Shown here piece after piece: positions 44,907 through 53,416 of a stretch of DNA of 55,955 nucleotides. A program made the position numbers and the translations under genes. Source of the DNA: Bacteroidota bacterium (GTDB lineage Bacteria > Bacteroidota > Ignavibacteria > Kapaibacteriales > UBA2268); contig JAKAKE010000139.1 in assembly GCA_021824625.1 (NCBI GenBank), positions 1-55,955 of the forward strand. Reading direction: 5' to 3'. Under the pieces are notes generated by a model. That model worked only from the letters and a program-made list of their open reading frames with translations, made no database searches and was not told the origin of the DNA. Position 1 is the first letter of the stretch. Each line of letters begins with the position of its first letter.

Positions 44907-45065
44907 CTTATCAGTCTCCTTTTTATATCAATAACATTGATATTATATATATTGCAAACTTACAATTTATATAATATTAGATTATTAAACAAAAATATTG
45001 AAGAACAAAATTTATAGCATAATTTTTGATTTACTTTAAGCGGTTAATTAATAAAAAGGTATGCT

Positions 45066-47366
45066 TTGGATAAAAATATTTCAGCGTGTATAATTGCAAA
45101 GAATGAAGAAAAACATCTCTCTGAATGTCTTGATTCTATTGTTTCTTATGTTGATGAAATAATAGTTGTAGATACAGGTTCTACTGATAAAACTGTTGAA
45201 ATAGCCGAGCGATTCGGATGTAAAGTTATAAGGTCGGATTGGCAGGACGATTTTTCAGTTGCAAGAAATACCGCACTCGATTCCGCTACAAAAAAATACA
45301 TCCTCGTTATAGATGCTGACGAGAGGTTTTTGAATCCAGAAGAAGTCAGTAATGTCATTGAAAACAGAAATCCCGAAACAGGCGGCTGGCTCATTAATGT
45401 TGTATCCGAAGCAACAAGGGAAGATGGAAGTGTTGACACTTATTCCTCGGGTTTATTGCGTTTATTTGTCAATCATCCTTCTGTCAGATTCCAAGGGATA
45501 ATTCATGAACAGGTGCTTGAACCATTGCTTCGGGCTGGGTATAGACTCGAACAGTCACCTCTCAAATTTAATCACTTAGGATATGGCCATTCATCCGAAC
45601 AAATGAAGTTGAAACAGGAACGGAATCTTCTTCTTTTAAATAAAGCTCTTGAAAAAAAACCTGAAGATGCCTATTCGCTTTATCAACGGGCAAAAACTTA
45701 TCTTGCTCTAAAAAAATTGAATGAGGCTGAAAAGGATATTAGTAAAACTCTCAAAGTTGTAAATCCGAATAGTGCGGTAAAGCCTCAGGCACTCAATTTC
45801 GGAGCCGTTATTGCTTTCCAGATGGCTAACTATGACCTGGCAATCGAGAGAGCAAAAGAGTCCTTGAAAATTTTGCCTAATCAGTCTTTTGCGAATTACA
45901 TTATTGGAGATACATACACTCAACTCGGTAATTTCCCGGACGCACTCGATTCATACCTGAGTTTGGAAGAAGCAGAAACAAAGGAAGATTTGACAACAAA
46001 AATTGTTGGTGATTATCATTTACCAAAAGAACAACTTTATTTCAGAAAGGGTAAATGTCTGATTGGACTGAAACAGTGGGATGCGGCTTTGATTGAATTT
46101 GAAAAGGGATATAAAATAAATAATCAGGATGTGGGGAATCTTGTCGGAATGGCAAATGTCGCTTTCCAGTGGAAAAAATTTGATGAAGCAAAAAGCTTCC
46201 TTAATAAGGCTCTGGGCATTGCTCCAGGCAGGGAAGACATAAAGAATTATCTAAAACAAATTGATTCGGCATTGCTCAAAATTGAAGGTATAAAATCAGA
46301 AAATGTTGTAAAAACAGGTGGTAATGGTTATAAACCATTTTTAACGTTGAGTATGATTGTAAAAAATGAAGAAGATAATTTACCGGGTTGTCTGGATAGT
46401 GTAAATGATGTTGTTGATGAGATTGTGATTGTTGATACCGGCTCGACAGACAGGACAAAAGAAATTGCAAAAAAATTTAATGTTAAAATTTTCGATTTTG
46501 AATGGGGAAATGATTTTGCGGCAGCAAGGAATGAAGCATTAAAACATTCAACAGGTGAATGGGTATTATATCTCGATGCAGATGAAAGGTTAGATGAATT
46601 TTCAAAAGCAAACATCAGGAACTTGTTAATGAATTCCAATGATGAAATCGGAGGATTCATCTGCACAATAGAAAGCGACCACTTCCAGCTTAACGGCTCT
46701 ACGGAAAGGCACCGGGGAGGATATCCGCGTATATTCAGGAATTATGGATTCCCAAAAATATCATTCCAGGGACGTGTGCATGAGCAAATAACTCCCTCGA
46801 TATTTGCACTCGGGAAGTTAATTAATTTTTCGGATATACTTATTGAACACCTTGGCTATAATCAATCAAGGGAAGTGATGGAAGCCAAGGTGAAAAGGAA
46901 TTATGCCATGCTGATTGAACATGTGCAGGAAGAACCCTTGAATGCTTATGCATGGTACCAGCTTGGGCAGACTCTTGCCCAGATGAAATTAATTGAAGAA
47001 GCTGAAAAAACAATTCGTTTCGCTCTTCAGCTTGGCAATCTTTCCGATTCAGTTTATTCAAGTGCAACATCAACTCTTGCACAGCTTGTCGGTAATAAGA
47101 AAAATTTTGATGAATGTTTATACTGGGCTGATAAATCATTGGAAAAAGCACCGGGGCAGGTTTATGCACTTCATCTGAAAGCATATGCTCTGCTTTATCT
47201 GAATAGATTCGATGAAGCAGAACAACTCTTCAACGAAGTATTAAACAGATTGAGAGCTAAGAAGGGAGTGCCTCATTCAGGATTCGACATTGTCATCCCC
47301 GAAGAAATAGTTATGAAAGGTCTGAATCAAGCGAGGGAGAGGAAAATAATAGACAAGATTTCCTAA
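45066..47366 (+). CDS. Double GT2 glycosyltransferase with TPR repeats
   Basis: A 766-aa protein with an internal duplication: family-2 glycosyltransferase domains at about 5-110 (ACIIAKNEEKHLSECLDSI, VVDTGSTDKT, DADER) and about 425-530 (LSMIVKNEEDNLPGCLDSV, VDTGSTDRT, DADER), each followed by a conserved GRVHEQI/IIHEQV segment and TPR helices (about 195-410 and 640-745). The DxD-like DADER motif in each suggests both are active. There are no membrane segments. The start codon must be TTG: no ATG fits the frame, and AAAGG lies 6 nt upstream. It probably decorates lipid or protein glycans. It faces hicBA convergently, 11 bp apart. Confidence 0.88.
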   Translation: MDKNISACIIAKNEEKHLSECLDSIVSYVDEIIVVDTGSTDKTVEIAERFGCKVIRSDWQDDFSVARNTALDSATKKYILVIDADERFLNPEEVSNVIENRNPETGGWLINVVSEATREDGSVDTYSSGLLRLFVNHPSVRFQGIIHEQVLEPLLRAGYRLEQSPLKFNHLGYGHSSEQMKLKQERNLLLLNKALEKKPEDAYSLYQRAKTYLALKKLNEAEKDISKTLKVVNPNSAVKPQALNFGAVIAFQMANYDLAIERAKESLKILPNQSFANYIIGDTYTQLGNFPDALDSYLSLEEAETKEDLTTKIVGDYHLPKEQLYFRKGKCLIGLKQWDAALIEFEKGYKINNQDVGNLVGMANVAFQWKKFDEAKSFLNKALGIAPGREDIKNYLKQIDSALLKIEGIKSENVVKTGGNGYKPFLTLSMIVKNEEDNLPGCLDSVNDVVDEIVIVDTGSTDRTKEIAKKFNVKIFDFEWGNDFAAARNEALKHSTGEWVLYLDADERLDEFSKANIRNLLMNSNDEIGGFICTIESDHFQLNGSTERHRGGYPRIFRNYGFPKISFQGRVHEQITPSIFALGKLINFSDILIEHLGYNQSREVMEAKVKRNYAMLIEHVQEEPLNAYAWYQLGQTLAQMKLIEEAEKTIRFALQLGNLSDSVYSSATSTLAQLVGNKKNFDECLYWADKSLEKAPGQVYALHLKAYALLYLNRFDEAEQLFNEVLNRLRAKKGVPHSGFDIVIPEEIVMKGLNQARERKIIDKIS

Positions 47367-47377
47367 AAAAAAATTCT

Positions 47378-47599
47378 TTAATAATAATTAATAAATTGTT
47401 CAATTGATAATCCTGCTTGTCGCAATATTGCTCTCAGGGTTCCTTTATCAAGTGTTTTATGGTTTGGAACTACAATTTGACAAAAAGGTTCGGATTTTCT
47501 AATTATGATATGACTTCCAGTTTGACGTCTAACAGTATAACCAAATTTTTCTTATACTTTAATACATTCTTTACCTGATATTTGAGGTAGATGACTCAT
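47378..47599 (-). pseudogene. hicA: HicA-type mRNA interferase toxin, interrupted by a stop
   Basis: Missing from the ORF track because it contains a stop. Read from ATG 47599, which overlaps the hicB stop in ATGA, it gives MSHLPQISGKECIKV-stop-EKFGYTVRRQTGSH, continuing to a normal HicA end (PNHKTLDKGTLRAILRQAG, FINYY). Relatives usually have Leu at the stop position, so one base change (TTA to TAA, 47552-47554) would explain it. The double-stranded-RNA-binding-like fold and the catalytic His in GSH are otherwise intact. HicA cleaves mRNA when not blocked by HicB. As written, only a 15-aa peptide would be made. Confidence 0.85.
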
Positions 47600-47802
47600 A
47601 AAACAATAGTCATGGCTTCATATTTTTCTTCGGGAACTTCAATTCCATCTTCGAGCAAACATTCCGTATATAATTGAATTGCTTCTTTTATATTTATAAT
47701 CGCTTCTTCTTTGGTTTCCCCCTGGCTTATACAACCCGGTAAGCTTGGACATTCAACTACCCAAAAACCATCTTCTCCTTTTGTTAGAATTATCTGTCTC
47801 AT
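47596..47802 (-). CDS. hicB: HicB-type antitoxin
   Basis: A 68-aa protein with the HicB partial RNase H-like fold: ILTKGEDGFWVVECPSLPGCISQGETKEEAIINIKEAIQLY. It is short, without a C-terminal DNA-binding domain, as in many HicB proteins. It lies upstream of hicA with a 4-bp ATGA overlap, the usual co-translated arrangement in the HicB-first class. It should bind and block HicA. With the toxin interrupted, the antitoxin may be a remnant or may act on a HicA elsewhere in the genome. Confidence 0.9.
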   Translation of the reverse strand: MRQIILTKGEDGFWVVECPSLPGCISQGETKEEAIINIKEAIQLYTECLLEDGIEVPEEKYEAMTIVL

Positions 47803-47865
47803 TTTAATTGCTTATAAAATTGTACATTTTAAATGGTAACGCTTGTACTTAAAAATTAGTTTGAA

Positions 47866-48423
47866 TCAATTTTTCCTAATCCAAACATCTCCGTTAACAG
47901 CGTCCATACGTCTCATACCTCTGCTTTTGCTATAAAACCATTGATAGTATTTATCGCTCGGGGATATATCATGATTAGATACTATATAAATATCAGAATA
48001 TCTAATACCATCTATAAATAATGGGATATTTGTTTGATTGCTCATATAATACTCCCCCAAACCTTCCCAATAAATATTTAAATTAAATTGATTTGAATAT
48101 TTTGACATACTCAAAAGAAGGAATGTTGTATCGGTTTTTGGAAGTTTTTGGGCATATACAGAGATATTAAGATTATGATTATTGTCGCATCCGAAACTGA
48201 ATTTTTCAAAAGAAGGAGTCGTATCTCTGACAACTGATTCTATTATATAGTACCTCATCTCTCCGCTCTGATTGACAAACTTCATGGTATCATTTGCTTT
48301 GTATATCTGCCAGTCTTTTTCATCGGAATTGAACTCATAAAAGGCATCATGTTCGCCATCAATACAACAACCTCCCAATAGGATTAGAGGTAATACAAAT
48401 AATATTGAATACAATATTTTCAT
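47866..48423 (-). CDS. Lipoprotein of unknown function
   Basis: A 185-aa protein. The N-terminus is a lipoprotein signal peptide (MKILYSILFVLPLILLGGC, lipidated Cys19) followed by a second Cys and an acidic linker. The mature part is rich in Tyr, Asn and Ser with beta-strand-like alternation. I recognise no domain. It is last in the tight minus-strand run with argD, 17 bp downstream, which suggests co-transcription but not a shared pathway. Confidence 0.75.
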   Translation of the reverse strand: MKILYSILFVLPLILLGGCCIDGEHDAFYEFNSDEKDWQIYKANDTMKFVNQSGEMRYYIIESVVRDTTPSFEKFSFGCDNNHNLNISVYAQKLPKTDTTFLLLSMSKYSNQFNLNIYWEGLGEYYMSNQTNIPLFIDGIRYSDIYIVSNHDISPSDKYYQWFYSKSRGMRRMDAVNGDVWIRKN

Positions 48424-48440
48424 TCAATCAAACGATAATG

Positions 48441-49622
48441 TTATACAATTTCTTTAAGCGATTTTCTTAATGCATCAATGAATATACAAACATCACTTTC
48501 ATTTATAATAAGAGGTGGTATAAGCCTGAGAACTTTGCCTGAAGCGGCATTTGTGATTACCCTCCTGGAAAGCATTGCTTCTACAATTTGAGAAGCATCG
48601 AAATCAAAAAGTATTCCCTGCATTAAGCCTTTTCCTCTTAATTCAAGCAGGGTATTCGGCATTTCCATTTGCAGTTCAAGCAGCTTATTTTTCAGATAGC
48701 AGCCAACTTCCTCTACATGCTCAATTAAACCATTTTCAAGTAATTGCAGGACGGCATATCCTGCCGAACAGGCAACAGCATTACCTCCGTAAGTTGTGCC
48801 GTGCATCCCTTTCTGAAAAACATCTTCCAATTTTTCGCTTATAAGAATTGCACCGAGAGGTAAGCCTCCCCCAAGTCCTTTTGCCATAGTAACAATATCG
48901 GGCTTGACTCCATAATGCTCATAAGACAGGAATTTTCCGGTTCTTCCGGCACCGGTTTGAACTTCATCTCCGATTATCAGGAAATTAAATTTCTTTTTCA
49001 ATTCAAATAATGCATTAATAAAATTCTGATTGGCAGTAATGATTCCGCCTTCACCCTGTAAAAATTCAATAATTATGGCAATTGTTTTTTCATTGAGGGA
49101 TTTTTCTAAAGCTGATATATCATTATATGGAATAACATTCATTCCGGGCAGGAAGGGTCCCATTCCATCTTTTTTAAGCGGTTTGTCCATCAATGACAAT
49201 GCTCCGTAAGTTCTGCCGTGGAAGCCTCCCGTGAAGCCGAACATCCCGGTTTTACCTTGTGCATTTCCCCATCTTCTTGCAAGTTTAATGGCACCTTCGA
49301 CTGCTTCTGTACCCGAATTTGAGAAAAATATTTTAGAAAAGCCGGTCATTTCTTTCAATTTTTCAGCAAGCTTGATTTGAGGTTCCTGGTAAAAGTAATT
49401 AGAGACGTGCATGAACTTATCAAGCTGAGTCTTTATAGCATGAATGATTGCAGGGTGGCTGTGTCCCAGGGCATTTACGGCTATGCCGCCGAGGAAATCC
49501 AGATATACGTTTCCTTTAGTATCATATATTCTGCATCCTTCTGCTTTGCTAATTTCAATCGGTAATCTTTTATAAGTCTGTAGAATCGCTTCCTTTTCGC
49601 GTTCGGTCAAATTATTTCCCAT
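48441..49622 (-). CDS. argD: Acetylornithine/ornithine-type aminotransferase
   Basis: A 393-aa class III PLP-dependent aminotransferase. Visible motifs are the N-terminal GxDVYLDF-like KGNVYLDFLGGIAVNALGHSHP, the substrate/PLP segment FFSNSGTEAVEGAIKLAR, the GFTGGFHGRTYGALS loop, IIGDEVQTGAGRTGKF (Asp binding the PLP ring) and the Schiff-base Lys in MAKGLGGGLPLGA. Length and motifs fit ArgD; ornithine or 4-aminobutyrate aminotransferases are close relatives and cannot be excluded. It lies 3 bp after umuD and 17 bp before the lipoprotein gene. No other arginine gene is present. Confidence 0.88.
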   Translation of the reverse strand: MGNNLTEREKEAILQTYKRLPIEISKAEGCRIYDTKGNVYLDFLGGIAVNALGHSHPAIIHAIKTQLDKFMHVSNYFYQEPQIKLAEKLKEMTGFSKIFFSNSGTEAVEGAIKLARRWGNAQGKTGMFGFTGGFHGRTYGALSLMDKPLKKDGMGPFLPGMNVIPYNDISALEKSLNEKTIAIIIEFLQGEGGIITANQNFINALFELKKKFNFLIIGDEVQTGAGRTGKFLSYEHYGVKPDIVTMAKGLGGGLPLGAILISEKLEDVFQKGMHGTTYGGNAVACSAGYAVLQLLENGLIEHVEEVGCYLKNKLLELQMEMPNTLLELRGKGLMQGILFDFDASQIVEAMLSRRVITNAASGKVLRLIPPLIINESDVCIFIDALRKSLKEIV

Positions 49623-49625
49623 TTG

Positions 49626-50078
49626 TTAAGCCAGGTTATGTATCACATTAGTTACAACACCCCACACTTCGAAACTCATCTCGGATGTAATTTCGATTGG
49701 TTTGTAATTCTTATTTTCAGGAAGCAGGTAAACATGTGTCTTTTGAGTTCTGAGTCGTTTGACGGTAAGCTCGCCGTCAATAACTGCAATGACAATATTG
49801 TTATCCTTTGGATTTAATGAACGGTCAACGACAAGTATATCGCCGGAATGAATGCCTGCTTCAATCATGGAATCGCCGGTTACACGTACAAAGAAAGTTG
49901 CCGCAGGATTTCTGACGAGATGGTCATTCAAATCAAGTCTGTCCTCCATGTAGTCGTCGGCAGGAGACGGGAATCCTGCCGAAACGGCTTCGAGAAACAT
50001 AGGAAGTTTGACGGATACTCTCTTGTCAGGTTTGAGTATCCTGGTAACTCTCAGGGTATTTGACTTAACCTTTTTCAC
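49626..50078 (-). CDS. umuD: UmuD-type LexA-fold autoprotease
   Basis: A 150-aa protein matching UmuD throughout: cleavage site AVSAGFPSPADDYMEDRLDLN (Ala34-Gly35), catalytic Ser70 in RVTGDSMIEAGI and Lys107 in GELTVKRLR. Positions are shifted by +10 relative to E. coli UmuD (24/25, 60, 97). UmuD self-cleaves on RecA filaments and then joins UmuC as the translesion polymerase Pol V. No umuC gene is in this window. The gene sits 2 bp after the prohibitin-like gene and 3 bp before argD, an unusual location. Confidence 0.92.
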   Translation of the reverse strand: MKKVKSNTLRVTRILKPDKRVSVKLPMFLEAVSAGFPSPADDYMEDRLDLNDHLVRNPAATFFVRVTGDSMIEAGIHSGDILVVDRSLNPKDNNIVIAVIDGELTVKRLRTQKTHVYLLPENKNYKPIEITSEMSFEVWGVVTNVIHNLA

Positions 50079-50080
50079 GA

Positions 50081-50995
50081 TTATTTCCCTTCACCTCCGA
50101 TAATAAATGGTGTTGTACCTTTTGAATTTCCAAGAATTATAATTTTTGCATTTGGTGAGGTTACAAGCTCTTTTTGAATCTTTATTGTTTCGAACTGCAA
50201 AACTCTGTCAGATAAACCTTCGTTGACAATTTTCTGAGCATCAGCGACACCTCTTGCTTCTACTCTCTTACGTTCAGCTTCCTGCTGTTCTTTTTCAAGC
50301 ACGAATTTCATTCTCTGTGCATCCTGTACGGCAGTAATTTTTCTTTCGATGCTTTCCTTGACTGATGCAGGAAGACTTATGTTCCTTACGAGCATTTGCT
50401 CGAGAACCAAACCTCTTTCTTTAAAAGCTTTTTCTATTTGATTACGAATCTTTTGCTCAAAAGCTTCCCGCTTCTCAGCGAACAAATCAGTAGCGTCAAA
50501 ATATGAGGCGCTTTCCCTGATGCCTGTTCTTGCCGTGGGCCTGATTACTTTATCCTGGTAATCCACGCCGATTGACCTGTATATTTGCGGTGCTGATGTG
50601 GCTACTACTCTGTATAAAATAGTTAAATCAATAACAACTTCCAATCCGTCATTGCTAAGAACACGGATGGCATCATCACCTGATTTTGCACCTTCATCAT
50701 AAGTGCCGGACATCGTGTAATTCTGAGTTTGTGTACTCATTTCGGTTACATCAATCAAAGGATTTACCAAACTTAATCCTTCATAAAGGACTTGTTTTTG
50801 TACTTGTCCAAATAGAACCTGCACTCCTACATGGCCGGGGCTTATCTGCCTGATTGATGCAGTTCCAAGGCCAATAATAAATACCAAAGCACCCCCTATA
50901 AGAATCAGACTTTTAAAACGATGCAGTGGACTATCCGGCTTGGTTCCCCAAAAACCAATTGCCAGAATAATCAAGCTTACTATAATCAGTGTCAT
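50081..50995 (-). CDS. Prohibitin/SPFH (band 7) family membrane protein
   Basis: A 304-aa protein. Two closely spaced N-terminal hydrophobic segments (about 2-18 and 30-50) are followed by an SPFH domain (about 53-220: RQISPGHVGVQVLFGQVQ, VIDLTILYRV, FERGLVLEQMLVRNISLP) and a charged coiled-coil (about 220-275, EKEQQEAERKRVEARGVADAQKIV). Prohibitin-family proteins form ring-like membrane scaffolds and often regulate membrane proteases. It lies 32 bp after the Cys-tail protein gene. Its inclusion in this run raises the possibility that it shelters or organises the modified protein; that is inference. Confidence 0.92.
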   Translation of the reverse strand: MTLIIVSLIILAIGFWGTKPDSPLHRFKSLILIGGALVFIIGLGTASIRQISPGHVGVQVLFGQVQKQVLYEGLSLVNPLIDVTEMSTQTQNYTMSGTYDEGAKSGDDAIRVLSNDGLEVVIDLTILYRVVATSAPQIYRSIGVDYQDKVIRPTARTGIRESASYFDATDLFAEKREAFEQKIRNQIEKAFKERGLVLEQMLVRNISLPASVKESIERKITAVQDAQRMKFVLEKEQQEAERKRVEARGVADAQKIVNEGLSDRVLQFETIKIQKELVTSPNAKIIILGNSKGTTPFIIGGEGK

Positions 50996-51027
50996 TTTTA
51001 CCTCTTTTATTAAAAAAATAATTTGGT

Positions 51028-52140
51028 TTAATCATTACTGCAACTGCCGCAGGACGAGCAGGAGTTGCAGGAACCATCGCCATAATCAACAGAATCATAA
51101 TCATCGCTCAACCAATCTTTTGAAGATGTGTCGGTTTCACTTCCAACCGAAGTATCTTCGATTAAATTAGCCTCGACAAGATTATCCTGGTATTCATTAT
51201 CACCGAAGTAGGATACATCACCGGTTCCCGGAGGTTCAAATGCCGAATCGGTGTTTAGTGTATTATAATCTCCTGAATTGAAGCCTTTTGTTCCAACATT
51301 CATTACTTCATTCCCCAAACTGTCAACAAGGTAAAAGTCGTTTAGGTAAATACTGTGAGTGAACAGCATATCTGCCCACAGCCATGAATAAAGGAAATAG
51401 TTATCGAAGCCGTAATATCCATAATAAGCCGGTTCGGCATGCCTGTCATGCTTTATTTGTTCCTTTGCGGTTACCTTCTCCTTGGGCCTGATAATCTGAA
51501 CATTTATGCTTTTCTTTATATCGTCAACCTTTACGAATCGTTTGATTGCCTGTTCAAGCTCATCAATGAAATCATTGAAAATTACTTTTTTGGAATTAAT
51601 CAATGAATCATATTTTTCCTGTGATGTGAATAGAGGTTCCAATCTTGCCTTCAATTGTTCAGATGTTTCACCCTCCCGGCATTTAAAATCGGTAATCACA
51701 CCATTGACATTTACCTTTATCGGATATTCTCCGATTTTATGCTTTCTTAGTACTGATATTTCAACAAGGTATTTGATTGATTCATCGTTATGCTCGAGAA
51801 CAAGATAGATAACATTGAAAAACTCAGATTCAATAGGGTCAACCTTTGCCTTAAACTCAAACATGGCTTGTTCCAAATCATCTTCCTCTCCCTTTTCATC
51901 GAGGTAAAAATCATAATCATCAACAGCAAGACGAATAACGTTTTTAATGTTGAGTGTCCTCAAAGCTATGTTTAACTGCTGTAAAATTGCAACCGCAGTG
52001 AACGTTTCGTGCTCCCGCTTTTGAGACAGAGAGCCGAAAGTCAGGGCATCAACAAATTTTGAGAAAAGCTTTGTCGGCTTCACCTTTTTGTAAACAGTAA
52101 TCTGTGAAGGGTCAATATCAATTTTTCCTGTCAGGTACAT
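51028..52140 (-). CDS. Unknown protein with C-terminal CxxCxxCxxC tail (candidate modified substrate)
   Basis: A 370-aa protein with no signal peptide. An N-terminal soluble domain (about 1-235) has mixed alpha/beta character with several acidic patches. Then comes an aromatic segment (about 237-275, YYGYYGFDNYFLYSWLWAD), an acidic Ser/Thr/Asp-rich linker (about 290-353), and a terminal tail GSCNSCSSCGSCSND with Cys358, 361, 364 and 367 exactly three residues apart. I recognise no family. It starts 11 bp after a radical SAM/SPASM gene, and this kind of evenly spaced Cys tail on a long protein is the arrangement expected for a SPASM-modified substrate. An alternative is a metal- or Fe-S-binding tail. 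It could also be a fold with structural zinc. Confidence 0.7.
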   Translation of the reverse strand: MYLTGKIDIDPSQITVYKKVKPTKLFSKFVDALTFGSLSQKREHETFTAVAILQQLNIALRTLNIKNVIRLAVDDYDFYLDEKGEEDDLEQAMFEFKAKVDPIESEFFNVIYLVLEHNDESIKYLVEISVLRKHKIGEYPIKVNVNGVITDFKCREGETSEQLKARLEPLFTSQEKYDSLINSKKVIFNDFIDELEQAIKRFVKVDDIKKSINVQIIRPKEKVTAKEQIKHDRHAEPAYYGYYGFDNYFLYSWLWADMLFTHSIYLNDFYLVDSLGNEVMNVGTKGFNSGDYNTLNTDSAFEPPGTGDVSYFGDNEYQDNLVEANLIEDTSVGSETDTSSKDWLSDDYDSVDYGDGSCNSCSSCGSCSND

Positions 52141-52151
52141 ACCCAGCCTCT

Positions 52152-53219
52152 TTAAGATTGATTGTTAATAATGTCATATATATGTTTTCCTTTTTTTTCA
52201 GATTCAGAGAATGCAGTTTTAATTAACATGCATTCAAGTGCCTTTCCCGCCATCTCACCATCGTAATATCTGTCTAATGGACATCCACTATTACATAGCA
52301 ACTCGTAATCACATTCGGCACATTCAGGATTCTGAAACTCACTAATATAAAGATTTCTTCTTTTATTTACTATTGTTTCAAAAGATTCTTTTTTCCAATC
52401 CGCAAATATTCCGTCATTACTGTATGCCTTGTTGCATGAATAACAATTCCCAAATATATCAAATTCGTACCAAATACACTCATTTCCTCTTTGAATGCAA
52501 TATCCCGGAGTAAGAATCTGACTGAATTGTAATAAATCATTTTCTATTAAAAAATACGAGAAATTTTCCATTTCTGATTCATTTAATGCAAATTCCCCTG
52601 TGGCAAATTTGAATTTAATTTTATAAGGATTACCTGCAATTTTTGATTGAACATTATAATATTTCAACCACTTCCCAAATTCTTCCTTGTGTCTGATTGT
52701 CTTATTTGATACGACACACAAGATTCCGACGGGGAATCCCAAATTAATTGCTTCATCCATATTTTGTATTGCTGTGTCGTATGAATTATTTCGAAGGAAA
52801 TCATGTACTTTCTTTGGCGGGTCAATCGAAAAACTTATTCTCAGCTTTTGGGGACTGTCGAGGTTTTGTTTTAAAATATTCAGATATTCTTTTGTAAACC
52901 TCAATCCATTTGACTGAATTGAAACATTCATGCCCTTTGTTTTATTTTTATTCCAATGTGAATTTACTTTTCTGATAATTTCAGCCATAGTCTTAGCTTC
53001 CATCAACGAAGGCTCGCTGCCGTGCAGACAAAAAGTTCCTATTTGATAATTTTCATTTTCCACTTTTCCAATAAATTGATTAAGTGAATTTAATATTTCA
53101 ATATCTTTTATCTTAGGCTCTTTTTTTATTTCTTCAGGTATATAACAATATCTGCACATCAGGTTGCATGTTCGATGCGTGGCGAAGTACATATTCAATA
53201 TTTTATCTGATAAGGACAT
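52152..53219 (-). CDS. Radical SAM/SPASM peptide-maturase-like enzyme
   Basis: 355 aa from the ATG at 53219. The track's start is a TTG inside the AT-rich repeat and adds eight low-complexity residues, so I prefer MSLSDKILNMYF. The SAM 4Fe-4S motif is CNLMCRYC (Cys18, 22, 25), with LHGSEPSL and ISFSIDPP strand motifs. The C-terminus is a canonical SPASM domain: CIWYEFDIFGNCYSC (CxnGx4C), then CAECDYELLCNSGC (Cx2Cx5Cx3C) and a final Cys in GKALEC, enough for two auxiliary clusters. Such enzymes install thioether or C-C crosslinks or make formylglycine. It heads the six-gene run; the Cys-tail gene follows 11 bp later. Confidence 0.92.
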   Translation of the reverse strand: MSLSDKILNMYFATHRTCNLMCRYCYIPEEIKKEPKIKDIEILNSLNQFIGKVENENYQIGTFCLHGSEPSLMEAKTMAEIIRKVNSHWNKNKTKGMNVSIQSNGLRFTKEYLNILKQNLDSPQKLRISFSIDPPKKVHDFLRNNSYDTAIQNMDEAINLGFPVGILCVVSNKTIRHKEEFGKWLKYYNVQSKIAGNPYKIKFKFATGEFALNESEMENFSYFLIENDLLQFSQILTPGYCIQRGNECIWYEFDIFGNCYSCNKAYSNDGIFADWKKESFETIVNKRRNLYISEFQNPECAECDYELLCNSGCPLDRYYDGEMAGKALECMLIKTAFSESEKKGKHIYDIINNQS

Positions 53220-53225
53220 ATTTTT

Positions 53226-53285
53226 AAAATTTTCAATTTTCAATTTAAAATTTAAAATGAATTTTAAATTTACAAATTTTTAATT
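53226..53285. repeat. AT-rich dispersed repeat, copy 5 (inverted)
   Basis: The reverse complement contains ATTTAAAATTCATTTTAAAT followed by TTTAAATTGAAAATTG, sharing a 22-nt core with the block downstream of nuoB (15124-15171). It abuts the radical SAM start, and the TTG-started extension of that ORF is translated repeat. Confidence 0.55.
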
Positions 53286-53416
53286 ATTTAATATCCTATG
53301 AATAATTTATATCTAACATTTTCACGGAATTAATTTATATAATATAAAAAAACACAAGGAAATTCATAAATAAATAATTCATATTTTTGAAAAATGTTTC
53401 ATTCAGTTGCAAAATA

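Noticed and set aside
45066-47366. Two separate glycosyltransferase genes joined by a frameshift
   Set aside because: The frame is continuous across the join with TPR helices on both sides and no sign of an internal start with a ribosome-binding site.
53220-53243. Upstream TTG start for the radical SAM gene
   Set aside because: The extra eight residues are translated AT-rich repeat; the ATG at 53219 fits the family start.
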